Shown here: positions 5,767 to 12,474 of the stretch, one piece after another
Numbering within the stretch: the first letter of the stretch is position 1
Layout: every line of letters begins with the position of its first letter
DNA from: an uncultured Collinsella sp.
Lineage (GTDB): Bacteria; Actinomycetota; Coriobacteriia; Coriobacteriales; Coriobacteriaceae
Assembly (NCBI GenBank): GCA_934630385.1
Contig: CAKTWE010000050.1
Location: 1-12,474 of the forward strand
Direction: 5' to 3'
Length of the DNA stretch: 12,474 nucleotides
Translations under genes and position numbers: made by a program
Notes under the pieces: model-generated
Databases searched by the model: none
Told to the model about the DNA's origin: nothing
Seen by the model: only the letters and a program-made list of their open reading frames with translations

Positions 5767-6960
5767 TCACTTCACCGTAAGGTATTCCTCGGCAAGGGTG
5801 CGCCATGCAGGCAGAGAGTTTTGAATCGTCTCGTAACTTACGCAATAGCCCAGGCGGAACCAGCCAGGCATGCCAAAGCTGTCCGAGGGCACCGCAAGCA
5901 GCTCATACTTCTTCGCGCGATCACAGAACGCATTCGCATCGGACTCCAGCGCCTTCACCCACAGGTAGAAAGCACCATCCGGCTCGACATAGGTGTAGCC
6001 GTACTCCGCTAGCGCGTCGGTAAGCGCGGTGCGGTTGCGCGCATATGCCTCGACATCGCTCGGCTCATCAATGCAGTCGATGATTACACGCTGGAAGAGG
6101 GCCGGTGCGCACACGAAGCCCAGCGTGCGGGCGGCACCGGCGACGGCCGGCATAAGACGAGCAGCCTGCGGATTGGTATTGGGGACCAAAATCCAGCCCA
6201 CGCGTTCACCCGGCAGCGAAAGCGACTTGGAATACGAGTAGCACACGATGGTGTGCTCATAGATCGAAGGCACCCAGGGCACTTCGGCGCCATACACAAT
6301 CTCACGGTACGGTTCGTCCGAGATCAGCATAATCGGATTCTCGGGATCTCGCTGGGCGTTGACCTCACGCAGAACATTCGCCAGGCATGTCAACGTATCG
6401 CGCGTGTACACGGCACCCGTGGGGTTATTCGGCGAATCGATAATGACCGCCGCTGTCTTGTCGGTAATCGCCTTGCGCACGTTACCCACGCTCAGCTGGA
6501 ACGTATCTTCATCGGCGAGCGTCTCGACACACGTGCAGCCGGCTTTCTCAATCCACACGCGATACTCCGGGAAGTACGGGGCGATAACAATGACCTCGTC
6601 ACCCGGGTTCGTAACGGCATTGAGCGTGCAGGTGAGCGAAGCCGCCGCACCTACCGTCATAAAGACATCCTTGCCCTCATAGCTTGTACCAAAGCGGCGG
6701 TTGAGCGATTCGGCGACGGCTGCTCGACATTGCGGCAAACCCGGAGCGGGCGTATAACCGTGCAGCTGGTCACTCGGCAGTTCAAGCGCCTTTTTGATGG
6801 ACTCCGCGACGGCAGCGGGAGCAGGAACGCTCGGGTTGCCCAGCGAGAAATCGAACACGTTTTCCGCACCGATCTGTGCCTTGCGCTCAAGGCCGTAGCT
6901 AAAAATCTCGCGAATGATGGAGCTTTCCGCACCGCGAGCATACATAGTTTCGTTGATCAT
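5767..6960 (-). CDS. PLP-dependent aminotransferase, class I/II (fold type I)
   Basis: This cytoplasmic enzyme transfers amino groups between an amino acid and a 2-oxo acid using pyridoxal phosphate. The frame is open from 7059, but the ATG at 6960 gives a normal family length of 397 residues and has AAAGGGG upstream. The longer N-terminus would be encoded by the inverted repeat at 7021-7080 and looks non-native. Visible active-site features are NNPTG (178-182, N179), SDEPY (D215, Y218), SYSKSLSLPGER (Schiff-base K245, phosphate-binding R253) and FRLGY (R369, which should bind the substrate carboxylate). These fit an aspartate- or aromatic-aminotransferase-like enzyme. The exact amino acid cannot be told. 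The gene lies downstream of ftsH but is separated from it by a terminator, so it is probably transcribed alone. Confidence 0.92.
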   Translation of the reverse strand: MINETMYARGAESSIIREIFSYGLERKAQIGAENVFDFSLGNPSVPAPAAVAESIKKALELPSDQLHGYTPAPGLPQCRAAVAESLNRRFGTSYEGKDVFMTVGAAASLTCTLNAVTNPGDEVIVIAPYFPEYRVWIEKAGCTCVETLADEDTFQLSVGNVRKAITDKTAAVIIDSPNNPTGAVYTRDTLTCLANVLREVNAQRDPENPIMLISDEPYREIVYGAEVPWVPSIYEHTIVCYSYSKSLSLPGERVGWILVPNTNPQAARLMPAVAGAARTLGFVCAPALFQRVIIDCIDEPSDVEAYARNRTALTDALAEYGYTYVEPDGAFYLWVKALESDANAFCDRAKKYELLAVPSDSFGMPGWFRLGYCVSYETIQNSLPAWRTLAEEYLTVK

Positions 6961-6984
6961 CTGTTCCCCTTTCGCATAGGCGGT

Positions 6985-6990
6985 ATTGTA
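6985..6990 (-). promoter_or_regulatory. Candidate -10 box of the aminotransferase gene
   Basis: The minus strand reads TACAAT, 24 bases upstream of the ATG at 6960. The -35 position is poor. It lies 30 bases downstream of the 60-base inverted repeat in the direction of transcription, so that repeat would be just upstream of this promoter. Confidence 0.35.
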
Positions 6991-7020
6991 CGCTTTAGCT
7001 GAGCAAAGTACCGCAGCAAT

Positions 7021-7080
7021 GTTGGTTGGGGACAGACTTAAATGCGTGAAAACGCTCATTTAAGTCTGTCCCCAACCAAC
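7021..7080. mobile_element. 60-base perfect inverted repeat, REP/MITE-like palindromic element
   Basis: Arms of 24 bases (7021-7044 and 7057-7080) are exact reverse complements; the outer end reads GTTGGTTGGGGACAG. Inside, CGT and ACG can pair around a GAAA tetraloop, with CT bulged at 7055-7056. There is no T tract, no ORF, and I see no target-site duplication in the flanks. The form, a short non-coding hairpin in intergenic DNA, resembles REP sequences or miniature elements mobilised by IS200-like Y1 transposases, but no such transposase is in the window. It separates the ftsH terminator from the aminotransferase promoter. An alternative is a strong transcription barrier or RNA-stability hairpin. 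Confidence 0.55.
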
Positions 7081-7099
7081 AGACGGCCCCATATCGGCC

Positions 7100-7138
7100 A
7101 AAAGGAAAAGCCTCCGCAGGTTTCCCCGCGGAGGCTTT
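7100..7138 (-). terminator. Rho-independent terminator of the tilS-hpt-ftsH cluster
   Basis: An 11-base perfect stem (7107-7117 with 7128-7138, AAAGCCTCCGC and its complement) has a 10-base loop. On the minus strand it is followed by TCCTTTT. It starts 11 bases after the ftsH stop codon. Confidence 0.85.
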
Positions 7139-7149
7139 CGCTACAAGAA

Positions 7150-9288
7150 CTATTTGTCGGCGTCGGTGTTGCCGTCAGCATTGACGGCATTGCCCTCGTC
7201 AGCATCCTCAGATGCGGCTTCGGCATCCTCCTGCATGGCCGCCTGCGCAAAAGCCGCGGCATCGGCCGCCAGCTCCTCCTCACTCATGCGAGGTGCACGC
7301 TTCTTGGTCGGCATACCGGCAGCTTTGGCGTTGCGCTCCTCCTTGGCCGCCAGGATATCGCCCTCGCGTTCAAGGTAGGCATCCCACTCGTTATCGAGCA
7401 GGGCATTCACGGCATCGCCCTCCACAGTCTCGCGCTCAAGCAGCACCTTGGCCATCAGGTCGAGCTGATCGCGACGGGCATCCAGGATCTCGACAGCACG
7501 ACGATGGGCCTCGCGCATAATACGCTGGACCTCGATGTCGATACGGCGCGCCGTCTCCTCGGAGTAATCCTGATGATCGGCATAGTCGCGACCCAGGAAC
7601 ACCTGATGCTGCGCCTCACCGAAAACCTGCGTACCCAGTTCCTCGCTCATGCCCAGGCGCGTGACCATCTCGCGCGCCATCTTGGTTGCGCGCTCCAGAT
7701 CGTTGCTCGCGCCCGACGTAATGTCATCGCACATGAGCTCCTCGGCAACGCGACCGCCCAAGAACACGGCAAGCTCGTCGAGCATCTCGTTCTTGGTCTT
7801 GAGGAAGTGATCTTCCTGCGGCAGCTGCAGCGTGTAGCCCAGGGCCTGACCGCGACTGACAATCGAGATCTTGTGGACGGGATCGGAGTGCTCCAGGATA
7901 TGGCCGACCAATGCGTGGCCACTCTCGTGATAAGCGATCGTGGTACGCTCGGCCTCGGTCATCACGCGGCCCTTGCGCTGCGGCCCGGCAATCACGCGCT
8001 CCATCGACTCCTCGACCTCGTCCATCGAAATCACGGAACGATGACGGCGAGCGGCAAGCAGCGCGGACTCGTTGAGCAGGTTTGCCAAATCGGCACCAGT
8101 AAAGCCAACGGTCATCTGGGCGAGCTTCTCGAACTTCACGTCCTCGTCCATCGGCTTGTTCTCGGCATGCACGCGCAAGATCTGCTCGCGACCCTTTACG
8201 TCCGGACGGTCGACCGTGACCTGACGGTCAAAACGGCCGGGACGCAGCAGTGCCGGATCCAGAATGTCGGGGCGGTTGGTGGCAGCGATCAGGATGACCG
8301 ACTCGCTCTCCTCAAAACCGTCCATCTCGACCAGCAGCTGATTGAGCGTCTGCTCGCGCTCGTCGTGGCCGCCGCCCAAGCCGGCACCGCGCTGACGTCC
8401 TACGGCGTCGATCTCGTCGATAAAGATAATCGATGGGGCCTGGGACTTGGCCTCCTTAAAGAGGTCGCGCACACGGCTGGCGCCGACGCCGACGAACATC
8501 TCGACAAAGTCAGAGCCCGAGATGCTAAAGAATGGCACGCCCGCCTCGCCGGCAACGGCCTTGGCCAGCAGCGTCTTACCAGTACCCGGAGGGCCCACCA
8601 GCAACACGCCGCGGGGAATCTTGGCGCCCAGCTTGCGATAGCGATCCGGGTCGCTCAAGAAGTCACGAATCTCTTCGAGCTCCTCAACAGCCTCGTCCAC
8701 GCCGGCAACGTCTTCGAACTTGACCTTGGGGCGCGTAGCCTCGTTGGTCTTGGCGTTGGTCTTGCCAAACTGCATGTTCCTATTATTGGCGCCCATCATT
8801 TGGCGCATAAAGTAGAACATGATGGCGATCAGGGCAATCGTCGGCAGCACGCTCATCGCCAAGTCGCCCCAAAAATCGGGATCGTTGGTGTTGACGATGT
8901 ACTTGGTATCGGGGTGCTCCGACATGAGCTCGGCAAGCGAATCGGAGCCGACATAGGTCGAGGAAAAGCTCTTGAGCTCGCTCGTGTCGCCCTTGTCCTT
9001 TTTCGTCTTCCAGTAATGACCCGTCACGCTTCCGTCCTGAACCGTATAGGTCAGATCTTCGACGCGATCCTGCTTGATGGCGCTGACCATCTCACTCGTC
9101 GCGAGCTTTACGGTATTGCTGGATTTGGCAAAGCCGGAGCCCATGTTAAAGAAGGCGTAACCCAGGAGCGCGCAAGCCAAAAGAAAATACAGCCAGCCCG
9201 TACGCGTGGGCTTCTTGTCTCCGGGCATCCCCGGGATCTTTGGGTCCCGGGGAGTCTGGGAATTGTTGTCGTTACGGTCGTCGGGCAT
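7150..9288 (-). CDS. ftsH: ATP-dependent zinc metalloprotease FtsH
   Basis: This membrane-anchored AAA+ protease degrades misfolded membrane proteins and selected regulators. The 712-residue protein has a hydrophilic N-terminus, a membrane helix (31-47), an extracytoplasmic domain, and a second helix (about 143-162). The AAA module shows Walker A GPPGTGKT (232-239), pore loop FVG (265-267), Walker B IIFIDE (287-292), and the second region of homology with arginine fingers R352 and R355 in RPGRFDR. The protease domain has the zinc motif HESGH (454-458) and a third ligand D530 in GASND. Most FtsH proteins have HEAGH; Ser at the third position is a conservative variant. A tail of about 45 residues rich in Ala, Glu and Asp ends the protein. 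The start follows the hpt stop by one base (TAAGATG), with GGAGG 12 bases upstream inside hpt, suggesting translational coupling. Confidence 0.97.
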   Translation of the reverse strand: MPDDRNDNNSQTPRDPKIPGMPGDKKPTRTGWLYFLLACALLGYAFFNMGSGFAKSSNTVKLATSEMVSAIKQDRVEDLTYTVQDGSVTGHYWKTKKDKGDTSELKSFSSTYVGSDSLAELMSEHPDTKYIVNTNDPDFWGDLAMSVLPTIALIAIMFYFMRQMMGANNRNMQFGKTNAKTNEATRPKVKFEDVAGVDEAVEELEEIRDFLSDPDRYRKLGAKIPRGVLLVGPPGTGKTLLAKAVAGEAGVPFFSISGSDFVEMFVGVGASRVRDLFKEAKSQAPSIIFIDEIDAVGRQRGAGLGGGHDEREQTLNQLLVEMDGFEESESVILIAATNRPDILDPALLRPGRFDRQVTVDRPDVKGREQILRVHAENKPMDEDVKFEKLAQMTVGFTGADLANLLNESALLAARRHRSVISMDEVEESMERVIAGPQRKGRVMTEAERTTIAYHESGHALVGHILEHSDPVHKISIVSRGQALGYTLQLPQEDHFLKTKNEMLDELAVFLGGRVAEELMCDDITSGASNDLERATKMAREMVTRLGMSEELGTQVFGEAQHQVFLGRDYADHQDYSEETARRIDIEVQRIMREAHRRAVEILDARRDQLDLMAKVLLERETVEGDAVNALLDNEWDAYLEREGDILAAKEERNAKAAGMPTKKRAPRMSEEELAADAAAFAQAAMQEDAEAASEDADEGNAVNADGNTDADK

Positions 9289-9289
9289 C

Positions 9290-9838
9290 TTACGAATAAA
9301 CCTCCGGTTTCAAAATGCCCAGATACGGAAGGTTACGATAGCGCTCGGCATAGTCGAGGCCGTAGCCCACCACAAAGGCATCGGGGCAATGGGTTCCAAC
9401 ATACTTGGGCGTGACGGCCGAGACGCGGTCCTCAACGTCCTTCCACAGGAAGGCGGCGACCTCCAGCGAGGCGGGCTTGCGGCTCTTGAGGTTCTTCATC
9501 AGATACTTGAGCGTCAGGCCCGAGTCCAAAATGTCCTCGACGATCAGCACGTCGCGACCGCGGATGTCGATATCCAGGTCCTTAATGATACGCACGATAC
9601 CCGAGGACTTCACACCGTCGCCATAGCTCGAAACAGCCATGAAATCGATATTGGTCGGCAGCTCGATCTTGCGCATCAGGTCGCCCATAAAGACCACGGC
9701 GCCGCGCAGAACCGCGATCAGCACCAGATCCTTACCCGCGTAGTCGCGCGTAATCTGCTCGCCCAAGCGAGAGACGATACCGTCGATATCCTCCTGCGTA
9801 AACAGAACCTTCTCGATATCCGGATGTTGAGAAGCCAT
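9290..9838 (-). CDS. hpt: Hypoxanthine phosphoribosyltransferase
   Basis: This cytoplasmic purine-salvage enzyme makes IMP (and usually GMP) from hypoxanthine or guanine and PRPP. At 182 residues it has the normal bacterial length. Motifs are LRGA (44-47), the mobile loop start SSYGD (70-74), the PRPP-binding signature VLIVEDILDSGLTL (97-110, with the acidic pair E101-D102) and the C-terminal base-contact region VVGYGLDYAERYRNLPY. The start is supported by AAAGGG 6 bases upstream. It lies between tilS and ftsH, a gene order widely seen in Gram-positive bacteria. An extended -10 box in the 147-base gap after tilS suggests that hpt-ftsH can also be transcribed separately. Confidence 0.96.
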   Translation of the reverse strand: MASQHPDIEKVLFTQEDIDGIVSRLGEQITRDYAGKDLVLIAVLRGAVVFMGDLMRKIELPTNIDFMAVSSYGDGVKSSGIVRIIKDLDIDIRGRDVLIVEDILDSGLTLKYLMKNLKSRKPASLEVAAFLWKDVEDRVSAVTPKYVGTHCPDAFVVGYGLDYAERYRNLPYLGILKPEVYS

Positions 9839-9894
9839 GACAACCCTTTCTTGTGCTTATCGCCCACGCACCGCCGCATGGACGCGAACTACAC

Positions 9895-9903
9895 ATTCTA
9901 GCA
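9895..9903 (-). promoter_or_regulatory. Extended -10 promoter for hpt-ftsH
   Basis: The minus strand reads TGCTAGAAT, a TGn extended -10 with a 5-of-6 hexamer, 56 bases upstream of the hpt ATG. The -35 is weak, which is normal for extended -10 promoters. Confidence 0.5.
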
Positions 9904-9985
9904 GCGCACGGGGTATATTTACCAGCACGTGCGCCATCAGCGCGGGAATACCGTCAACGTCGCACAGAATAGCTGGCGCGAAGTG

Positions 9986-11527
9986 CTATTCCGCATCGAC
10001 CACACGAAGTAGATATGCCACGCGCGTTGCGGCCGTGCATTTAAAACGCTCGTCCGCGCGAACGCCCGCGACCCATACTACGGCACCTCCCGGAGCCGTT
10101 CTTACCACGGGCACGCCAGAGCGCTCTGAAACAGGAATGCGCGCCTCGTTCAACAGGTCTGACACTTTCTTGCTTCGGCCGTCCATCCCCAACGGACACA
10201 TTACATCTCCCGGCACAGGGCTATCCACCCACAGGCGTGCCGATCGTGCCTCGGCGGGAATCTCCCCGCACGAGCCGGCTAGCATCCGCTCGCTATCGCG
10301 GTCGGCAAACCCCAGGGCCGCCGCATCCACCAAGGCCGCAACCTCTCCGGCAGCAACAAGCTCGCGAGCACGGTGCACGATATCGCACCCCGGCTCCACA
10401 GCCATCGGCTCCGCTGTCAGCATACGCCCCGCCCCCAGCGGCAGACGACCGGGAACGGAGATCCAATCGGCTACTAAGCCCTCGCGCGCCGCCGGGGCCT
10501 TGAGCGCCAGCATGCCAAACTCCACACGGGCATCAATTCCCGCGGGGAGCGTAACCGAGCCCGAGCCCGCAGCGACACAGGCGAGCACGCGCTCCACATG
10601 ACGCATCTCCGGTCGCGCGTCGGGATCGATGCGCTTAATCGCCAACCGCACAATACGCCGTGCAATCACAACCTCAGCGGCGGCAAGACGGCGCGCATCG
10701 AGCACCAGTGCGCCCGCCGCCTCCTTGCGCAAGCAGCTTCGAAACGCCTGTGCCGAAAGCTGGGAAAGAAAGGCGTCTTCGTCGCCCAGAATTTCGCAAG
10801 CGGCTCCAATCGTCTTACAGACGTTCGCGTTACGCTGTGCCACCACCGGCATCACCCGATGGCGCACATAGTTGCGCAGGTACGAAACGTCCTCGTTGCT
10901 TTCATCTTCCCGCCATGGCTGACCGTGCACCTGCAGATAGCTCACGAGCTCATCGTGCGTGAGGTCGAGCAAGGGGCGAACCACAATGTTCCGACGGCGC
11001 GGAATGCTCGATAGACCCGCGGGACCCGACCCTTTAATGGCATTCATCAAAAATGTTTCCGCACGGTCCGACGAGGTATGCGCGGTACAGATACGAGCCG
11101 CCGTCCGCGGTGCGCCCGATTCGGCACAAAGTTCGCGAACATATCTCCGCGCCGCGGCATAGCGCACCTCGCGGGCCGCAGCCTCGATATTGCCCGATTC
11201 GTCATCAAAATAGGCATGCTCAACACACAGCGGCAAGCCGTATTGCGCGCACAGGTCACGTACAAAGGCCTCGTCGCCATCGGAAGCCTCCCCGCGCAGA
11301 TGATGGTTCACATGCAGCACGTGCAAACGCTCGCGCGCAATGGGAGCGACGCCGCGCCCGTCCTGGATATCCAGCTTTGATGTGCAAGCCATAAGGAGCA
11401 GTGCCGTCGAGTCCGCACCGCCTGATACCATGAGCACTACGGGGGCAGCGGCCTGCCGCGTTGCCAGAGCGCTCTTATCCGTCCTCGGCGCGGCATGATG
11501 TCCATAGTGCTGAGATACCGTTGGCAT
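9986..11527 (-). CDS. tilS: tRNA(Ile)-lysidine synthase
   Basis: This essential enzyme attaches lysine to C34 of the CAU-anticodon tRNA-Ile using ATP, so that it reads AUA as isoleucine. The 513-residue protein has the PP-loop SGGADS (35-40), HVNHHLRG (72-79), TAHTSSDRAET (148-158), WREDESN (205-211) and RNYVRHRVMP, all in family order. A C-terminal TilS domain (about 431-505) includes KKVSDLLNEARIP and VVWVAGVR. The usual AHHADDQAET segment is altered to AHTSSDRAET, keeping the His, Asp and Glu-Thr. The start is well supported by AGGAGG 6 bases upstream. It is the first gene of a tilS-hpt-ftsH cluster and starts 48 bases from the divergent hydrolase gene. Confidence 0.95.
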   Translation of the reverse strand: MPTVSQHYGHHAAPRTDKSALATRQAAAPVVLMVSGGADSTALLLMACTSKLDIQDGRGVAPIARERLHVLHVNHHLRGEASDGDEAFVRDLCAQYGLPLCVEHAYFDDESGNIEAAAREVRYAAARRYVRELCAESGAPRTAARICTAHTSSDRAETFLMNAIKGSGPAGLSSIPRRRNIVVRPLLDLTHDELVSYLQVHGQPWREDESNEDVSYLRNYVRHRVMPVVAQRNANVCKTIGAACEILGDEDAFLSQLSAQAFRSCLRKEAAGALVLDARRLAAAEVVIARRIVRLAIKRIDPDARPEMRHVERVLACVAAGSGSVTLPAGIDARVEFGMLALKAPAAREGLVADWISVPGRLPLGAGRMLTAEPMAVEPGCDIVHRARELVAAGEVAALVDAAALGFADRDSERMLAGSCGEIPAEARSARLWVDSPVPGDVMCPLGMDGRSKKVSDLLNEARIPVSERSGVPVVRTAPGGAVVWVAGVRADERFKCTAATRVAYLLRVVDAE

Positions 11528-11575
11528 TCGCTTCCTCCTCTATTCGAACGCACCCATTGTATCCTTTGGAATCTT

Positions 11576-12385
11576 ATGTCTCGCCTGCACCTTCATATCC
11601 TCGGCAGCGGCTCAAAAGGCAACTGCGCACTCGTCGAGGGGCCTCAGGGGCTCATCATGATCGATAACGGCCTATCCCGCCGCGAAACACTTAAACGCAT
11701 GGCGGAGCTTGGCCTCTCAGCAGACGACGTCGCCGCTCTTGTAATCACTCATGAGCATGGAGACCATATCAAGGGGCTCGATGTATGGTGCAAGCACTGG
11801 CATGGCCCCCTCTTTGCCAGCAGGGACACCCTTTCATGCAAAGAAAACCTCGCGCACCTGCCCGTGGAGGAATTTGACCCCGGCGACACGTTCCGCATTG
11901 CCGGCATCCACGTACAAACCTACTCAACATCGCACGATGTCATCAATCCTGCCGGCTATCGATTCAATGCTCTCGATGATTCCATTGGGTTTGCCACTGA
12001 CACCGGAGAGTTGTCGAGCAAGGCCATAGGAATCCTCAAAGACTGTCGAATTCTCGCACTCGAAAGCAACCACGATGTGACTATGTTGCGCGAAGGACCG
12101 TACCCCCGCTTTCTTCAGGAGCGCATCCTGTCCACAAAGGGGCATCTCTCCAACAACCAAGCCGCCGAAGCCGCGCGAGAACTTGTTACCGATCGCACCG
12201 AACAGCTCATCGCTATGCACATCAGCCAGGACAATAACCGTCCAAGCCTTACCGTCAAAAGCTATGCCAACGCACTTGATGCAAGTCTCGATGATGAGCT
12301 CGGCAGCTCTGCCATCCTTCTTCAAGGGCCACGGAAGCTCTCGATACGCCCTGCAAGTCAGTATCAACCGACAACTATTCAATAG
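11576..12385 (+). CDS. Metallo-beta-lactamase-fold hydrolase, WalJ/YycJ-like
   Basis: This 269-residue protein is a metal-dependent hydrolase of the MBL fold. The frame is open from 11495, but the ATG at 11576 is chosen: it avoids overlap with the divergent tilS start and begins with the family N-terminus LHILGSGSKGNC. GGA 5 bases upstream is a weak ribosome binding site. Metal ligands are THEHGDH (H59, H61, D63, H64), H120 in STSHD and D142 in DTG. The later segments ESNHD (163-167), GHLSN (189-193) and MHISQDNN (H215) match the YycJ/WalJ group. B. subtilis YycJ is encoded beside the WalRK cell-wall two-component genes, which are not seen here. The substrate is unknown; a nuclease role has been proposed for relatives. 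It is the last gene before a terminator. Confidence 0.9.
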   Translation: MSRLHLHILGSGSKGNCALVEGPQGLIMIDNGLSRRETLKRMAELGLSADDVAALVITHEHGDHIKGLDVWCKHWHGPLFASRDTLSCKENLAHLPVEEFDPGDTFRIAGIHVQTYSTSHDVINPAGYRFNALDDSIGFATDTGELSSKAIGILKDCRILALESNHDVTMLREGPYPRFLQERILSTKGHLSNNQAAEAARELVTDRTEQLIAMHISQDNNRPSLTVKSYANALDASLDDELGSSAILLQGPRKLSIRPASQYQPTTIQ

Positions 12386-12403
12386 CCCACTCAAGACAAT
12401 CAT

Positions 12404-12432
12404 AACCACCCTTAAAAAGGGTGGTTTGCTCT
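12404..12432 (+). terminator. Rho-independent terminator after the MBL hydrolase
   Basis: AACCACCCTT (12404-12413) pairs perfectly with AAGGGTGGTT (12417-12426) around AAA and is followed by TGCTCTT. It lies 18 bases after the stop codon. The near-symmetry, with TT at one end and AA at the other, could also serve a convergent gene to the right. Confidence 0.78.
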
Positions 12433-12474
12433 TAGGGTATAACCCACGGGCCCCGGGCTCGCGTCTAAAGGCGC

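Noticed and set aside
6253..7002. 249-codon plus-strand frame opposite the aminotransferase gene
   Set aside because: It is a codon-register shadow of the aminotransferase, which has all its catalytic residues on the minus strand.
6961..7059. Upstream ATG giving the aminotransferase 33 extra residues
   Set aside because: The extra codons derive from the inverted repeat and the candidate -10 region. The family length and ribosome binding site support the ATG at 6960.
7042..9414. 790-codon plus-strand open frame opposite ftsH
   Set aside because: It is the register-matched antisense shadow of ftsH, whose motifs are unmistakable. It also begins inside the 60-base inverted repeat.
11924..12409. 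161-codon minus-strand frame opposite the 3' part of the MBL hydrolase
   Set aside because: It runs through the terminator hairpin and is antisense to conserved hydrolase motifs; it is a shadow frame.
12412..12474. Open minus-strand frame of 20 codons from the right edge ending in TAA, as if it were the end of a convergent gene
   Set aside because: Twenty open codons occur by chance in a substantial share of frames, and no recognisable C-terminus is visible. The last 48 bases are GC-rich with small palindromes but I cannot assign them.

Overview
The window looks like a stretch of chromosome from a moderately high-GC Gram-positive bacterium. A gut actinobacterium of the Coriobacteriia, close to Collinsella, is my best inference. 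The grounds are a sortase-anchored (IPETG) surface protein with pilin-type isopeptide domains, the tilS-hpt-ftsH gene order, the GC-rich codon use of the housekeeping genes, and a WalJ/YycJ-type hydrolase. I cannot verify the taxon without a search.

Layout from left to right. (1) At the left edge a minus-strand gene appears to start (ATG at 3-1, strong AGGAGG). A plus-strand RlmD/TrmA-type 23S rRNA uracil-5-methyltransferase (179-1624) diverges from it and carries a long basic N-terminal extension. (2) A terminator hairpin separates it from a convergent PHP-domain phosphoesterase (1697-2518, minus). (3) A 440-base gene-poor stretch (2519-2959) holds several hairpins, a 14/16 match to the ParB parS consensus, and what looks like a complete small plus-strand transcription unit: promoter, Shine-Dalgarno, 20-codon ORF and terminator. 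(4) A large minus-strand surface adhesin (2960-5503) has a signal peptide, a VWA domain, three pilin isopeptide domains, a flexible linker and an IPETG anchor. Two adjacent inverted repeats sit in its promoter and leader. (5) A minus-strand PLP aminotransferase follows (5767-6960). (6) A 60-base perfect inverted repeat (two 24-base arms) lies between the aminotransferase and the ftsH terminator. (7) The minus-strand cluster tilS (11527-9986), hpt (9838-9290), ftsH (9288-7150) combines tRNA-Ile decoding, purine salvage and membrane proteolysis. (8) Divergent from tilS is a WalJ/YycJ-like metallo-beta-lactamase-fold hydrolase (11576-12385), ended by a clear terminator.

Most genes are core functions. 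The accessory-looking material is the adhesin with its flanking non-coding DNA and the 60-base inverted repeat. I saw no CRISPR array, tRNA, rRNA, transposase or known defence system. The points most worth checking are the small transcription unit near 2734-2940, the parS-like site, the paired inverted repeats at the adhesin promoter, and the 60-base palindromic element.
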